A DNA stretch of 64,000 nt from NCBI RefSeq assembly GCF_035582795.1, contig NW_027445624.1:1736001-1800000 (forward strand), written 5' to 3'. Every line of letters begins with the position of its first letter. Position 1 is the first letter of the stretch. Origin of the DNA: Mycteria americana. Lineage: Eukaryota > Chordata > Aves > Ciconiiformes > Ciconiidae. The notes below the pieces were generated by a model. It did not search any database, was not told where the DNA came from, and saw nothing but the letters and a program-made list of their open reading frames with translations. The translations under genes and the position numbers were made by a program. Positions 56,433-64,000 of the stretch are shown here, in pieces.

Positions 56433-57412
56433 GCTATGGAGTGCTTCCCATCGGCAGGCAGATGCTTGGCCATTTCTGGGGAAGCAGAGCTTCGTCACCC
56501 ACAGTGGGGACTTGGCAAGAGAAACACCAGAACCCGGAGTGTCCAGAGTGTCCACCCTTCATCCTTCTTTCCCTGAGCACCGGACCTCCCCTCCATGGCA
56601 TTTCTGGTAGCAGTCCTCTCTCATTCCCTGCCCTCTGCACACCATCCATCTGCAATACAAAGCTGGCCACCAAAGCAACTCCTCCTGCAGCCTTGCACAA
56701 GCGCTTACACCTCAAAGAGCACAGACGTGCCTCGGCGAGGTCCTCCCCTCACCAAGATGCACTTCCTCAACTGGTGTTTTTACGATGCACGAATGGTGAC
56801 TGCAGAAACGTGGTCATCCCCTGAGGATGAGAGGGAAAGCCTTGAGAGCTTCTTAGCTTCTCGGGTAGTGATCAGGCAGTGATTGGCAGTGCGTACGGAT
56901 GCGAGAGAGGGTGTAGGGAACTCGTCAAGAAGCAAGGCGATGGTTGAGGGCTGTAGCAAATCCTTCCAACCTTGTGTGAGCCCAGCAATGGAAAGCCGTT
57001 GCTGTCTGTGGGTGGAGGAGGAATAGGTCTGCCCTGGGAATGAGGCTGAAGGCCCCTGCACAAAGGAGAGGTTCCCATCCTGTGTGCATGCCTCAGCCTG
57101 GGAGATGGGGAATGCCCTCTGCTGTGGGGTGGCTAGACAGTGCTCAACATGCCCCATGAGCTGACCTTCCTCTCTTCCTCTCCTTCACTCCCCACCCTTG
57201 GATGCACCTCAGGAAGCTTTTCACTCCTGTAGAGGCCGGTTCATTCTTGCAGTACCTGCAGTTCAGGAACTTGGCACCAGAGGGCTCATTAACATGCAAA
57301 ATGCCATGCCAAGCCAAGTCTCCCTGCATAATTCTCCCTAATGCTTCAAGTCTCGTGGGGCTGAGTTGAGAGACTCCAGGAGTGCAGCCAAACAGAAGAT
57401 TTCAGGAATAAA

Positions 57413-57900
57413 TATCAATACAACAGGATGTCTTCTTTCACCAGTTTTCTTCACTTTTCTGCTTACACAACAAGTGATATCAGCCTTCCCCAATTCCTAT
57501 TCATCTCCTGATGCGTCTCCTGATGAAGTCTGAACATGTAGGAAAAGTAAGATCCTTTCTGTACAACACTGTGTGGGCAAACTCTGTCCCCCCCACCTCC
57601 CACACACCCTGCCATTTCTATCATCAGCCACCTGGGACTTGCATCATGCTCTCTCAAATCCAAGCTTCTCCCACCATAGCCTGCAGCTGAAGGTGCATTT
57701 GCACCAGTTCCCACCTGCTGTAGTTGGAGAACCAGCTGCGCAGTTCACAGAAGGATGGTTCTGACCTGCCAAAAAAAAAAAAAGAACAGAAAAGAAAAGA
57801 AAGGAGTAGTTCAATAAAAAATAAAAGACATTCCTCAGCTGCCTATGAACTCCAAGTTGCCTCCACTGAAGTCCACTTTCCACAGTGGGTAACCTTAGTG
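57413..57900. other. Foreign segment in duplicon copy 4
   Basis: Absent from the other three copies, where about 27 bp including the left hairpin arm stand instead. It contains a 13-A run near 57770, followed by an AAAAG-rich stretch and two AATAAA strings, so a retroposed tail is possible. The origin is unknown. Confidence 0.6.
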
Positions 57901-58796
57901 GAAAATCTTCAGCGAGATACGTAGGAAGGGACAGGTAGGAACATAATTCAGGATTTGGCTGAAGGCAGCATCAGGCAGACTGCAGAAAGTTGAGAAGGGG
58001 CCCTTGAAGGAGTACATGCAGAAAGATGTGACAGGGTAGTGAGAGTCGATGCAGAGGAAGATCAATATTTCTTCTCCTGAACGTAGTATGCGGGCTGGAA
58101 ATTTCCATGTTGGCACCATGGCATCACGTCACCCACATTAACTGTGGTGATTTCTGTGTATGGGGCTTTATTTATCAGAGACCCCAGGCATGGGTCAGTG
58201 ATTTGAGGCACCACAGCTGTGAGCTGCAACTGCCTTGGGCAGAACTTGTCCTGAGACCAAAGCTCTCCCTCCCTGCTTGGTAATGGCACTAACCAGGCAT
58301 GTGTCAGACAAACGTGGGCACCAAACGAGCTCCACCCACCCGAGCCTTGCACAAGACTGGGATTCAAGGAGGACAGATGTGCCTGAGGGAGGCCTTCCCC
58401 TCACCTAGAAGCCTTTCCCAAACTGGTGCTTTGGGATCCATGAATGCTGAATGGAGAGAAATGGCCATTTCTGGAAGGGGGGATGGAAAGCCCTGCTGGG
58501 AAACCTGGCCGCTGCCTGGTGCGGGTCCAGGGAATCACCCTCCAAGGATGCACATGTTGCTCAGGAAGCTGTCCCAAACCAGAGACTAACTGCAAGAGCA
58601 AGGGCTACTTGTCACCCACGGACCCAACCTTTCCTTTTTGCTCTTCCCAGGGAGTTCTCAATCCAGAACTTTGGCTTTCCTCATTGGTCTCCAATGGTGA
58701 TTAATTTTTCTTATTGATGGTATCACCTATCCATCCGCATGTTGCATTTAGGCAGTCTTGCTTCTCCTCTGGGACTCGTCGTGTGGAGCTAAGACA

Positions 58797-60899
58797 TAGA
58801 ATCATAGAAACATAGAAACCTAGAATCATAGAACGGTTTGGGTTGGAAGGGACCTTAAAGATCATCTGGTTCCAACCCCTCTGCCATGGGCAGGTGTTGC
58901 GTTAAGAGTTTACTGTCGCATTAGTCTGAGGAGTGGCTGGGGGGGGACTCTCCCATTGAGTCACGAGGTTCAGACAGGACCTCCCACCTGGGAAGCTTCT
59001 TCAATGCTGTGCCTTACCTAAAAGTGTGAAAAGAAGTTCTAATGTCTAAGTCACCTCAGCAATTATCCCACAGCAGGGACTCCCTGCACTAGACCAAGTT
59101 GCTCAAAGCCGCATCCAGCCTGGCCTTGAACACTTCCAGGGATGGGGCATCTACAACTTCTCTGGGCAACCTGCTCCAGTGCCTTACCACCCTCATAGTG
59201 AAGAATTTCTTCCCTATATCTAATCTAAAAGTACTCTCTTTCCGTTTAAAGCCATTACCCCTTGTCCTATCACTACATGCCCTAGTAAATGTCTCTCTCC
59301 AGCTTGCTTGTAGGCCCCCTCCAGGTACTGCAAGGCTGCTAGAAGGTGTCCCCGAGCCTTCTCTTCTCCAGGCTGAACAACCCCAGCTCTCTTAAGCTGT
59401 CTTCATAGGAGAGGTGCTCCAGCCCTCTGATCATCTTCACGTTGAGTTTCTCATCAACTAACTCTCCCAAGTCCTTCTCCTCAGGGCTGCTCTCAATCCG
59501 TTCTCCGCCCTGCCTGTATTTGTGCTTGGGATTGCCCCAACCCATGTGCACGAACTTGCACTTGGTCTTGTTGAACCCCATGAGGTTCACACGGGCCCAC
59601 CTCTCTAGCCTGTCAAGGTCCCTCCGGATGGCATCCCTTCCCTCTAGAGTATCAACCAGACCACTCACCTTGCTGTCATCCACAAACTTGCTGAAGGTGC
59701 ACTCAATCCCACTCTCCGTGTTGCTGGAAAGGCGTTAAACAGTGCCAGTCCCAATACCGGCCCCTGAGGAATGCCACTCATCACTGGTCTCCATTTGGAC
59801 ATCAAGCATTGGATCATCAAGCTTTGAGTCCAACCACCCAGACATTTCCTTACCAGAGACTCGTCCAGCTGTCAAATCCATGTCTCTCCAATTTAGACAC
59901 AAGGATGTTATGCGGGACAGCGTCAAATGCTTTGCATAAGTCCAGGTGGATGACATCAGCTGCTCTTCCTTTATCCACCAATGCTGTAACCCCATCAGAG
60001 ATGGCCACCAGATTTGTCAGGCATGATTTGCCCTTTGTGAAGCCATGTTGGCTCTCACCAATCATCTCCTTATTTTCCATGTGCCTTAGCAGAGTTTCCA
60101 GGAGGATCTGCTCCATGATCTTGCCAGGCACAGAGGTGAGACTGACTGACCTGTAGTTCCCCCAGTCTTCCTTTCTCCCTTTTTAGAAACGGGGGTTATG
60201 TTTCCCCTTTTCCAGTCAGTGGGAACTTCCCCAGACTGCCACGGCTCTGCAAATATGATGGATAGTGGCTTAGCAACTTCATCCGCCAGTTCCCTCAAGA
60301 CCCACGGATGCATCTCATCAGGTCCCATGGACTTGTGCACATTCAGGTTCTTTAGGTGTCTCAGACCTCATCTTCTCCTACGGCAGGCAGTACTTCATTC
60401 TCCCAGTCCCCGCCTTTGTCTTCTGCAACTTGGGTGGTGTGGCTTCAGCACTTGCTGGTCAAGACTGACGCAAAAATGTCATTGAGTACCTCAGCCTTCT
60501 CCATATCTCAGGTAACCAGGTCTCCCGTTTCCTTCTGGAGAGGGCCCACATCTTCCCTAGTCTTCCTTTTATCACTGACGTACCTATAGAAGCTTTTCTT
60601 GCTGCCCTTGACATCCCTGGCCACAGTTAATTCTATCAGGGCTTTAGCGTTCCTAACCTGATCCCTGCCTGCTCGGACAGTTTCTCTGTATTCCTCCCAG
60701 GCTCCCTGTCCTTGCTTCCACCCTCTCTAGGCTTCCTTTCTGTGTTTGAGTTTGTCCGGGAGCTCCTTGTTCATCCATGCAGGCCTCCGGGTGTTTTTGC
60801 CTGACTTCCTCTTTGTTGGGATACAGTACTCCTGAGCCTGGAGGAGGTGATCCTTAAATATTAACCAGCTGTCCTGGGCCCCTCTTCCCTCCAGGGCTT
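58797..60899 (-). mobile_element. CR1 LINE, 2.1 kb, minus strand (RT domain to 3' end)
   Basis: Long antisense CR1. The 3' tail (AGAATCATAGAACGGTTTGG) lies at the low end. The minus strand then encodes RT blocks: [43 protein letters not shown] and MDDSKVSGLVDTLEGRDAI. It is 5'-truncated in the endonuclease-RT linker. Several frame changes make it dead. An LTR fossil is inserted at 58895-59072. Confidence 0.92.
58895..59072 (-). mobile_element. Short LTR fossil inserted in the CR1 (5-bp target repeat GCAGG)
   Basis: 178 bp with TG...CA ends, flanked by GCAGG at 58890-58894 and 59073-59077. It interrupts the CR1 3' UTR, which resumes cleanly. Its sense text GTCTGAACCTCGTGACTCAA and CCAGCCACTCCTCAGACT matches the LTR type at 50340-50650 and 4343-5102. 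It is shorter than that type. Confidence 0.75.
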
Positions 60900-61553
60900 A
60901 CACAGGACCATGTGCAGGTGACTTTTCAATATCTCCAAGGGTGGAAACTCCACAACCTCACTGGGAAACCTATGCAAAAGCTCGCTCACTCTTCCAGTAT
61001 AAAAAAGTGTTTCCTGTGTTTCAGTGAGTGCCCATTGCCTCTGGTCCTGTCAGTGGGCACCACTGGAAAGAGCCTGGCTCCATCCTCTTTTCACCCTCCC
61101 TTCAGGTATTTATATACATTAATAAGATGCCTCCTGAGCCTTCTCTTCCCCAGGCTGAACAGTCCCAGGTCTCTCAGCCTCTTCTCATAGGAGAGATGCT
61201 CCAGTCCCTTCATCATCTTTGTGGCGCTTCATTGGACACTTTCTAATATGTCCATGCCTCTCCCGTCCTGAGGAGCCAAGAACTGGACTCAAAGTGTGGC
61301 CTCACCAGTGCCAAGGAGAGGGGAAGGATCACCTCCTTCCACCTCCTGGCAATGTTTGTCTAATACAGCCCAGGATAGCGTTCACCTTCTTTCCCGCAAG
61401 GGCACATTGCTGGCTCGTGTTCACCTTGGTGTCCACCAGAAGCCCCAAGGCCTTTTCTGCCAAGCTCCTTTCCAGCTGGGAGACCCCCAGCATAGCCTGG
61501 TGCATGGGGTTGTTCCTCCCCAGGGGCAGGACTTGGCAGTTCCCCTTGTTGAA
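60900..61553 (-). mobile_element. CR1 LINE fragment, minus strand (RT C-terminus and 3' UTR)
   Basis: A second antisense CR1: CAATATCTCCAAGGGTGG, GAGATGCTCCAGTCCC, then FNKGNCQVLPLGRNNPMHQ in translation. It lacks the terminal tail at its low end and stops at TTGTTGAAG, where the plus-strand CR1 starts head to head. Confidence 0.88.
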
Positions 61554-61599
61554 GGAGCTGCCGGGAGCTGCCAGGAAAACATGCCGCCACCCAGGTCTC

Positions 61600-62613
61600 G
61601 GGCTGCAGGGAGTGCCTGGGCATCTCACTGTTCACACGTGGCAGCCATGTGGACAGCTGCGTGAGGTGCGACCAGGTGGATGACTTGCTTTGCATGGTGG
61701 CAGAGCTACGGGAGGAGGTGGAAAGATTAAGGAGCATCAGGGAGGCTGAAAAGGAGATCGACTGGTGGTGCCAGGCTCTGCCCCCCCTGAGACGGGAACA
61801 GGAGCAGCAGCAGCCGCCAGTAAGAACCCACGATCAAGGGGATCCTCTGTCCCCCCCCGCCGGGCTGAAGGCAGCAGCTCAGAGGAGGAGAGTGAATGGA
61901 GGCGAGTCCGCGCTCGTGGCGGCAGGCGAAGGCCCTCCTTGCCCGCCTCGCCCCCCCAGGTGCCTCTACACAACAGGTATGAGGCCCTGGAGGTGGAAGG
62001 ACAGTCAGTGGAGGATGGGGACGACAGTCTATCTACACCAGTGGTGTCGCCCAGGTCAGAAGAACGTACCTCTCGTCTTACCACCACCTCCACAAGGAAG
62101 AAAAGAAGGGTTATAGTTGTGGGTGACTCCTTTCTGAAGGGAACTGAGGGTCCGATATGCCGGCCAGACCCTCCTCTTAGGGAAGTCTGCTGCCTCCCTG
62201 GAGCCCGCGTGAAGGATGTCACGAGGGTACTCCCTAGTCTGGTACGGCCCTCGGACTATTACCCCCTACTGCTCTTCCATGTGGGGGGCGATGAGACAGC
62301 AACGCGAAGTCCTAGGGTGATCAAAAGAGACTTGAGGGCCTTGGGACGCCTAGTAAGAAACTCAGGAGCGCAGGTTATTTTCTCTTCTCTCCTTCCAGTG
62401 GTGGGCAGTGACACCAGAAGGAACAGAGATGCCCAATCTATTAATGCATGGCTCCGTGGCTGGTGTCATCGCCACGGATTTGGTTTTTTTGACAACGGGA
62501 TGGCCTACGCCGCACCGGGTTTGCTGGCATCTGATGGGATTCATCTTTCTCAAAGGGGAAAGAGAATCTTTGCTCAGGAACTTGCAGGGCTCATTGACAG
62601 AGCTTTAAACTAG
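61600..62613 (+). pseudogene. CR1 ORF1 (cysteine/coiled-coil start, SGNH esterase), one frame change
   Basis: CR1 ORF1 product, an RNA-binding and esterase-like accessory protein of the LINE. The first part (about 61600-61790) reads CRECLG, then CVRCDQVDDLLCMVAELREE and a coiled coil ending KEIDWW. The esterase part is in a different frame (open 61765-62613): an RRVIVVGDSFLKG block with the nucleophile Ser, VGGDETATRS as the block III equivalent, and SDGIHLSQRG with the Asp and His of the triad. So one frameshift separates the halves, between about 61765 and 61950. No in-frame ATG was found for the N-terminal part, so the 5' end may be truncated. A host esterase gene is ruled out by the position directly before ORF2. 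Confidence 0.8.
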
Positions 62614-62849
62614 ACTCGAAGGGGGAGGGGGATAATATCAGGCTTGCCCGAGAGAAGCTGAGGGGCGACGTGCCATGGTTGGAGGGAGCGGCTGACAGCG
62701 AGGACAGTCGGCCTGAGTCCTCGAGATGCGCGGGGTACGCTTGGGCACAGCCGAAGTCGAGCGGAGTTGAGCTAGGGGATACTGAGGCAACGGGAGCCAA
62801 GAGGGAAACACCAGTGAAATGCCTCAAAGCACGCAAGGGGTGTTCTTCT

Positions 62850-64000
62850 ATGAAGGAGACACAGATGACAGCCCAGCTGAAGTGCCTCTACACCAATGCA
62901 CGCAGCATGGGTAACAAGCAGGAGGAGCTGGAAGCCATTGTACATCAGGAAAACTATGATATGGTTGCCATCACGGAAACATGGTGGGATGACTCGCACA
63001 ACTGGAGTGCGGCGATGGATGGCTATAAACTCTTCAGGAGGGATAGGCGAGGCAGGAGAGGTGGTGGGGTAGCCCTATACGTTAGGGAGAGTCTGGATAG
63101 TTTAGAGCTCGATGATGGTGATGATAGGGTGGAGTGTCTATGGGTCAGAATCAGGGGGAAGGCCAACAAGGCAGATATTGTGGTGGGAGTCTGTTACAGA
63201 CCACCCAACCAGGATGAGGAGACAGATGAACTATTCTATAAGCAGCTGGGAGAAGCCTCACAATCGCTAGCCCTTGTTCTTGTGGGGGACTTCAACCTGC
63301 CAGATGTCTGCTGGAAATACAATACAGCAGAGAGGAAACAGTCCAGGAGGTTCCTGGAGCGTGTGGCAGATAACTTCCTGACGCAGCTGGTGAGTGAGCC
63401 AACTAGGGAAGGTGCCCCGCTGGACCTCTTGTTCACGAACAGAGATGGACTTGTGAGCGATGTGATGGTTGGAGGCTGTCTTGGGCAGAGCAATCATGAA
63501 ATGATAGAGTTTTTGATACGTGGAGAAGCGGCGAGGGGGGTCGGCAAAACTGCCACCTTAGACTTCCGGAGGGCGGACTTCAGCCTGTTTAGGAGACTGG
63601 TCGAGAGAGTCCCCTGGGAGGCAGCTCTTATGGGCAAAGGGGTCCAGGACGGCTGGATGTTCTTTAAGGAGGAAGTCCTAAAGGCACAAGAGCAGGCTGT
63701 CCCCAGGTGCCGAAAGACGAGCCGGCGGGGAAGAAGACCGGCCTGGCTGACTAGAGAGCTTTGGCTCGAACTGAGGAGAAAGAGGAGAGTCTATGACCTC
63801 TGGAAGAAGGGGCGGGCAACTCAGGAGGACTACAAAGGTGCAGCAAGGCTGTGCAGGGAGAAAACTAGAAGGGCCAAAGCTGAGCTAGAGCTCAGTCTGG
63901 CTGCTGCTATAAAAGACAACAAAAAACACTTCTTCAAATACATTAGCAGCAAAAGGAGAGGTAAGGAGAATCTCCAGCCCCTAGTAGATGGGGGAGGAAA
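62850..64000 (+). CDS. CR1 ORF2, endonuclease domain and linker (partial, open to right edge)
   Basis: N-terminal part of the CR1 replication protein (APE-like endonuclease followed by RT, the latter outside the window). The frame is open from before ORF1's stop; ATG 62850 is the first in-frame Met (SMKETQMTAQLKCLYTNA is near the usual CR1 start). Motifs: TNARSMGNKQ, ITETWWDD with the metal-binding Glu, GGGVALYVRES, CYRPPNQ, GDFNLPDVCW with catalytic Asp and Asn, EPTREGAPLDLLFTN. The last motif is QSNHEMIEF (63486-63512), where CR1 elements normally have SDH, so the catalytic Asp is Asn here (63492-63494) although His is kept. The following linker is rich in Arg and Lys. No stop is seen in 384 codons. 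Confidence 0.88.
   Translation, partial: MKETQMTAQLKCLYTNARSMGNKQEELEAIVHQENYDMVAITETWWDDSHNWSAAMDGYKLFRRDRRGRRGGGVALYVRESLDSLELDDGDDRVECLWVRIRGKANKADIVVGVCYRPPNQDEETDELFYKQLGEASQSLALVLVGDFNLPDVCWKYNTAERKQSRRFLERVADNFLTQLVSEPTREGAPLDLLFTNRDGLVSDVMVGGCLGQSNHEMIEFLIRGEAARGVGKTATLDFRRADFSLFRRLVERVPWEAALMGKGVQDGWMFFKEEVLKAQEQAVPRCRKTSRRGRRPAWLTRELWLELRRKRRVYDLWKKGRATQEDYKGAARLCREKTRRAKAELELSLAAAIKDNKKHFFKYISSKRRGKENLQPLVDGGG

Larger units (their letters stand above)
55464..58796. repeat. Segmental duplicon, tRNA-Asn unit copy 4 (direct)
   Basis: Direct repeat of the unit at 5454-8262 and 11728-14372. Differences: about 490 bp of foreign sequence at 57413-57900 replaces a stretch next to the hairpin, and a CR1 joins at 58797. 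It ends in CATTTAGGCAGTCTTGCTTC, shared with copies 1 and 3. Confidence 0.88.
61554..64000 (+). mobile_element. CR1 LINE, plus strand, ORF1 plus start of ORF2 (runs off right edge)
   Basis: The best-preserved CR1 here: GC-rich 5' part, ORF1 zinc-like and coiled-coil start, SGNH esterase, then the ORF2 endonuclease, open to the edge. The RT and 3' end lie outside the window. It is the youngest-looking LINE of the window, judged by its open frames. Confidence 0.92.

Noticed and set aside
61765-62613. Possible host SGNH-hydrolase gene
   Set aside because: The GDS...DGIHLS protein directly precedes a CR1 endonuclease ORF and fits CR1 ORF1.

Overview
The window looks like bird nuclear DNA. It is dense in CR1 (chicken-repeat-1) LINE pieces in both orientations, carries avian-type ERV/LTR fossils, and holds family-14 olfactory receptor (OR14-like) genes, the receptor group that expanded strongly in birds. 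There is no operon structure. The only host protein genes I can support are single-coding-exon olfactory receptors: one family-10-like gene cut by the left edge (1-651, minus), three OR14-like genes with open frames (16509-17444 +, 36594-37553 -, 48004-48882 +) and two OR14-like pseudogenes (28658-29632 +, 53168-54078 -). One of the three open OR14 frames lacks most of extracellular loop 2, and another lacks two hallmark GPCR residues. The only RNA genes seen are four tRNA-Asn(GTT) copies at about 6.3, 12.6, 23.7 and 56.4 kb.

Most of the rest is segmental duplication. A recurring cassette can be read as [tRNA-Asn unit]-[block C]-[block B]-[OR14 gene]-[block D]. It appears left to right at 20.1-29.6 kb, and right to left at 41.1-34.8 kb (without the tRNA unit) and at 58.8-49.7 kb. 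Two more tRNA units lie at 5.45-10.8 kb and 11.7-14.4 kb. The first is a long inverted partner of 20.1-24.6 kb, so the left third of the window is a large inverted repeat with OR14 gene 16509-17444 in its spacer.

The most unusual point concerns the tRNA genes. Each sits in a 228-bp insert bounded by the 5-bp direct repeat GCTAT. The insert interrupts an old LTR-type repeat whose uninterrupted relative lies at about 33.36-34.40 kb. The tRNAs fold perfectly, yet have no T-run terminator until about 160 nt downstream. This suggests that a tRNA-Asn-bearing retroposon landed in an LTR and was then multiplied together with an olfactory receptor cassette.

Fossil layer: LTR with gag remnant (4343-5453 +), ERVL-like integrase remnant (10819-11232 +), LTR plus internal remnants (31500-34396 -), and LTRs at 41290-42055 (-), 50340-50650 (+), 50700-51340 (-) and 58895-59072 (-). 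CR1 pieces are listed one by one. The last, 61554 to the right edge (+), keeps an ORF1 with an SGNH-esterase domain and an ORF2 endonuclease region that stays open to the edge. All similarity statements come from reading by eye. No search or alignment program was run.
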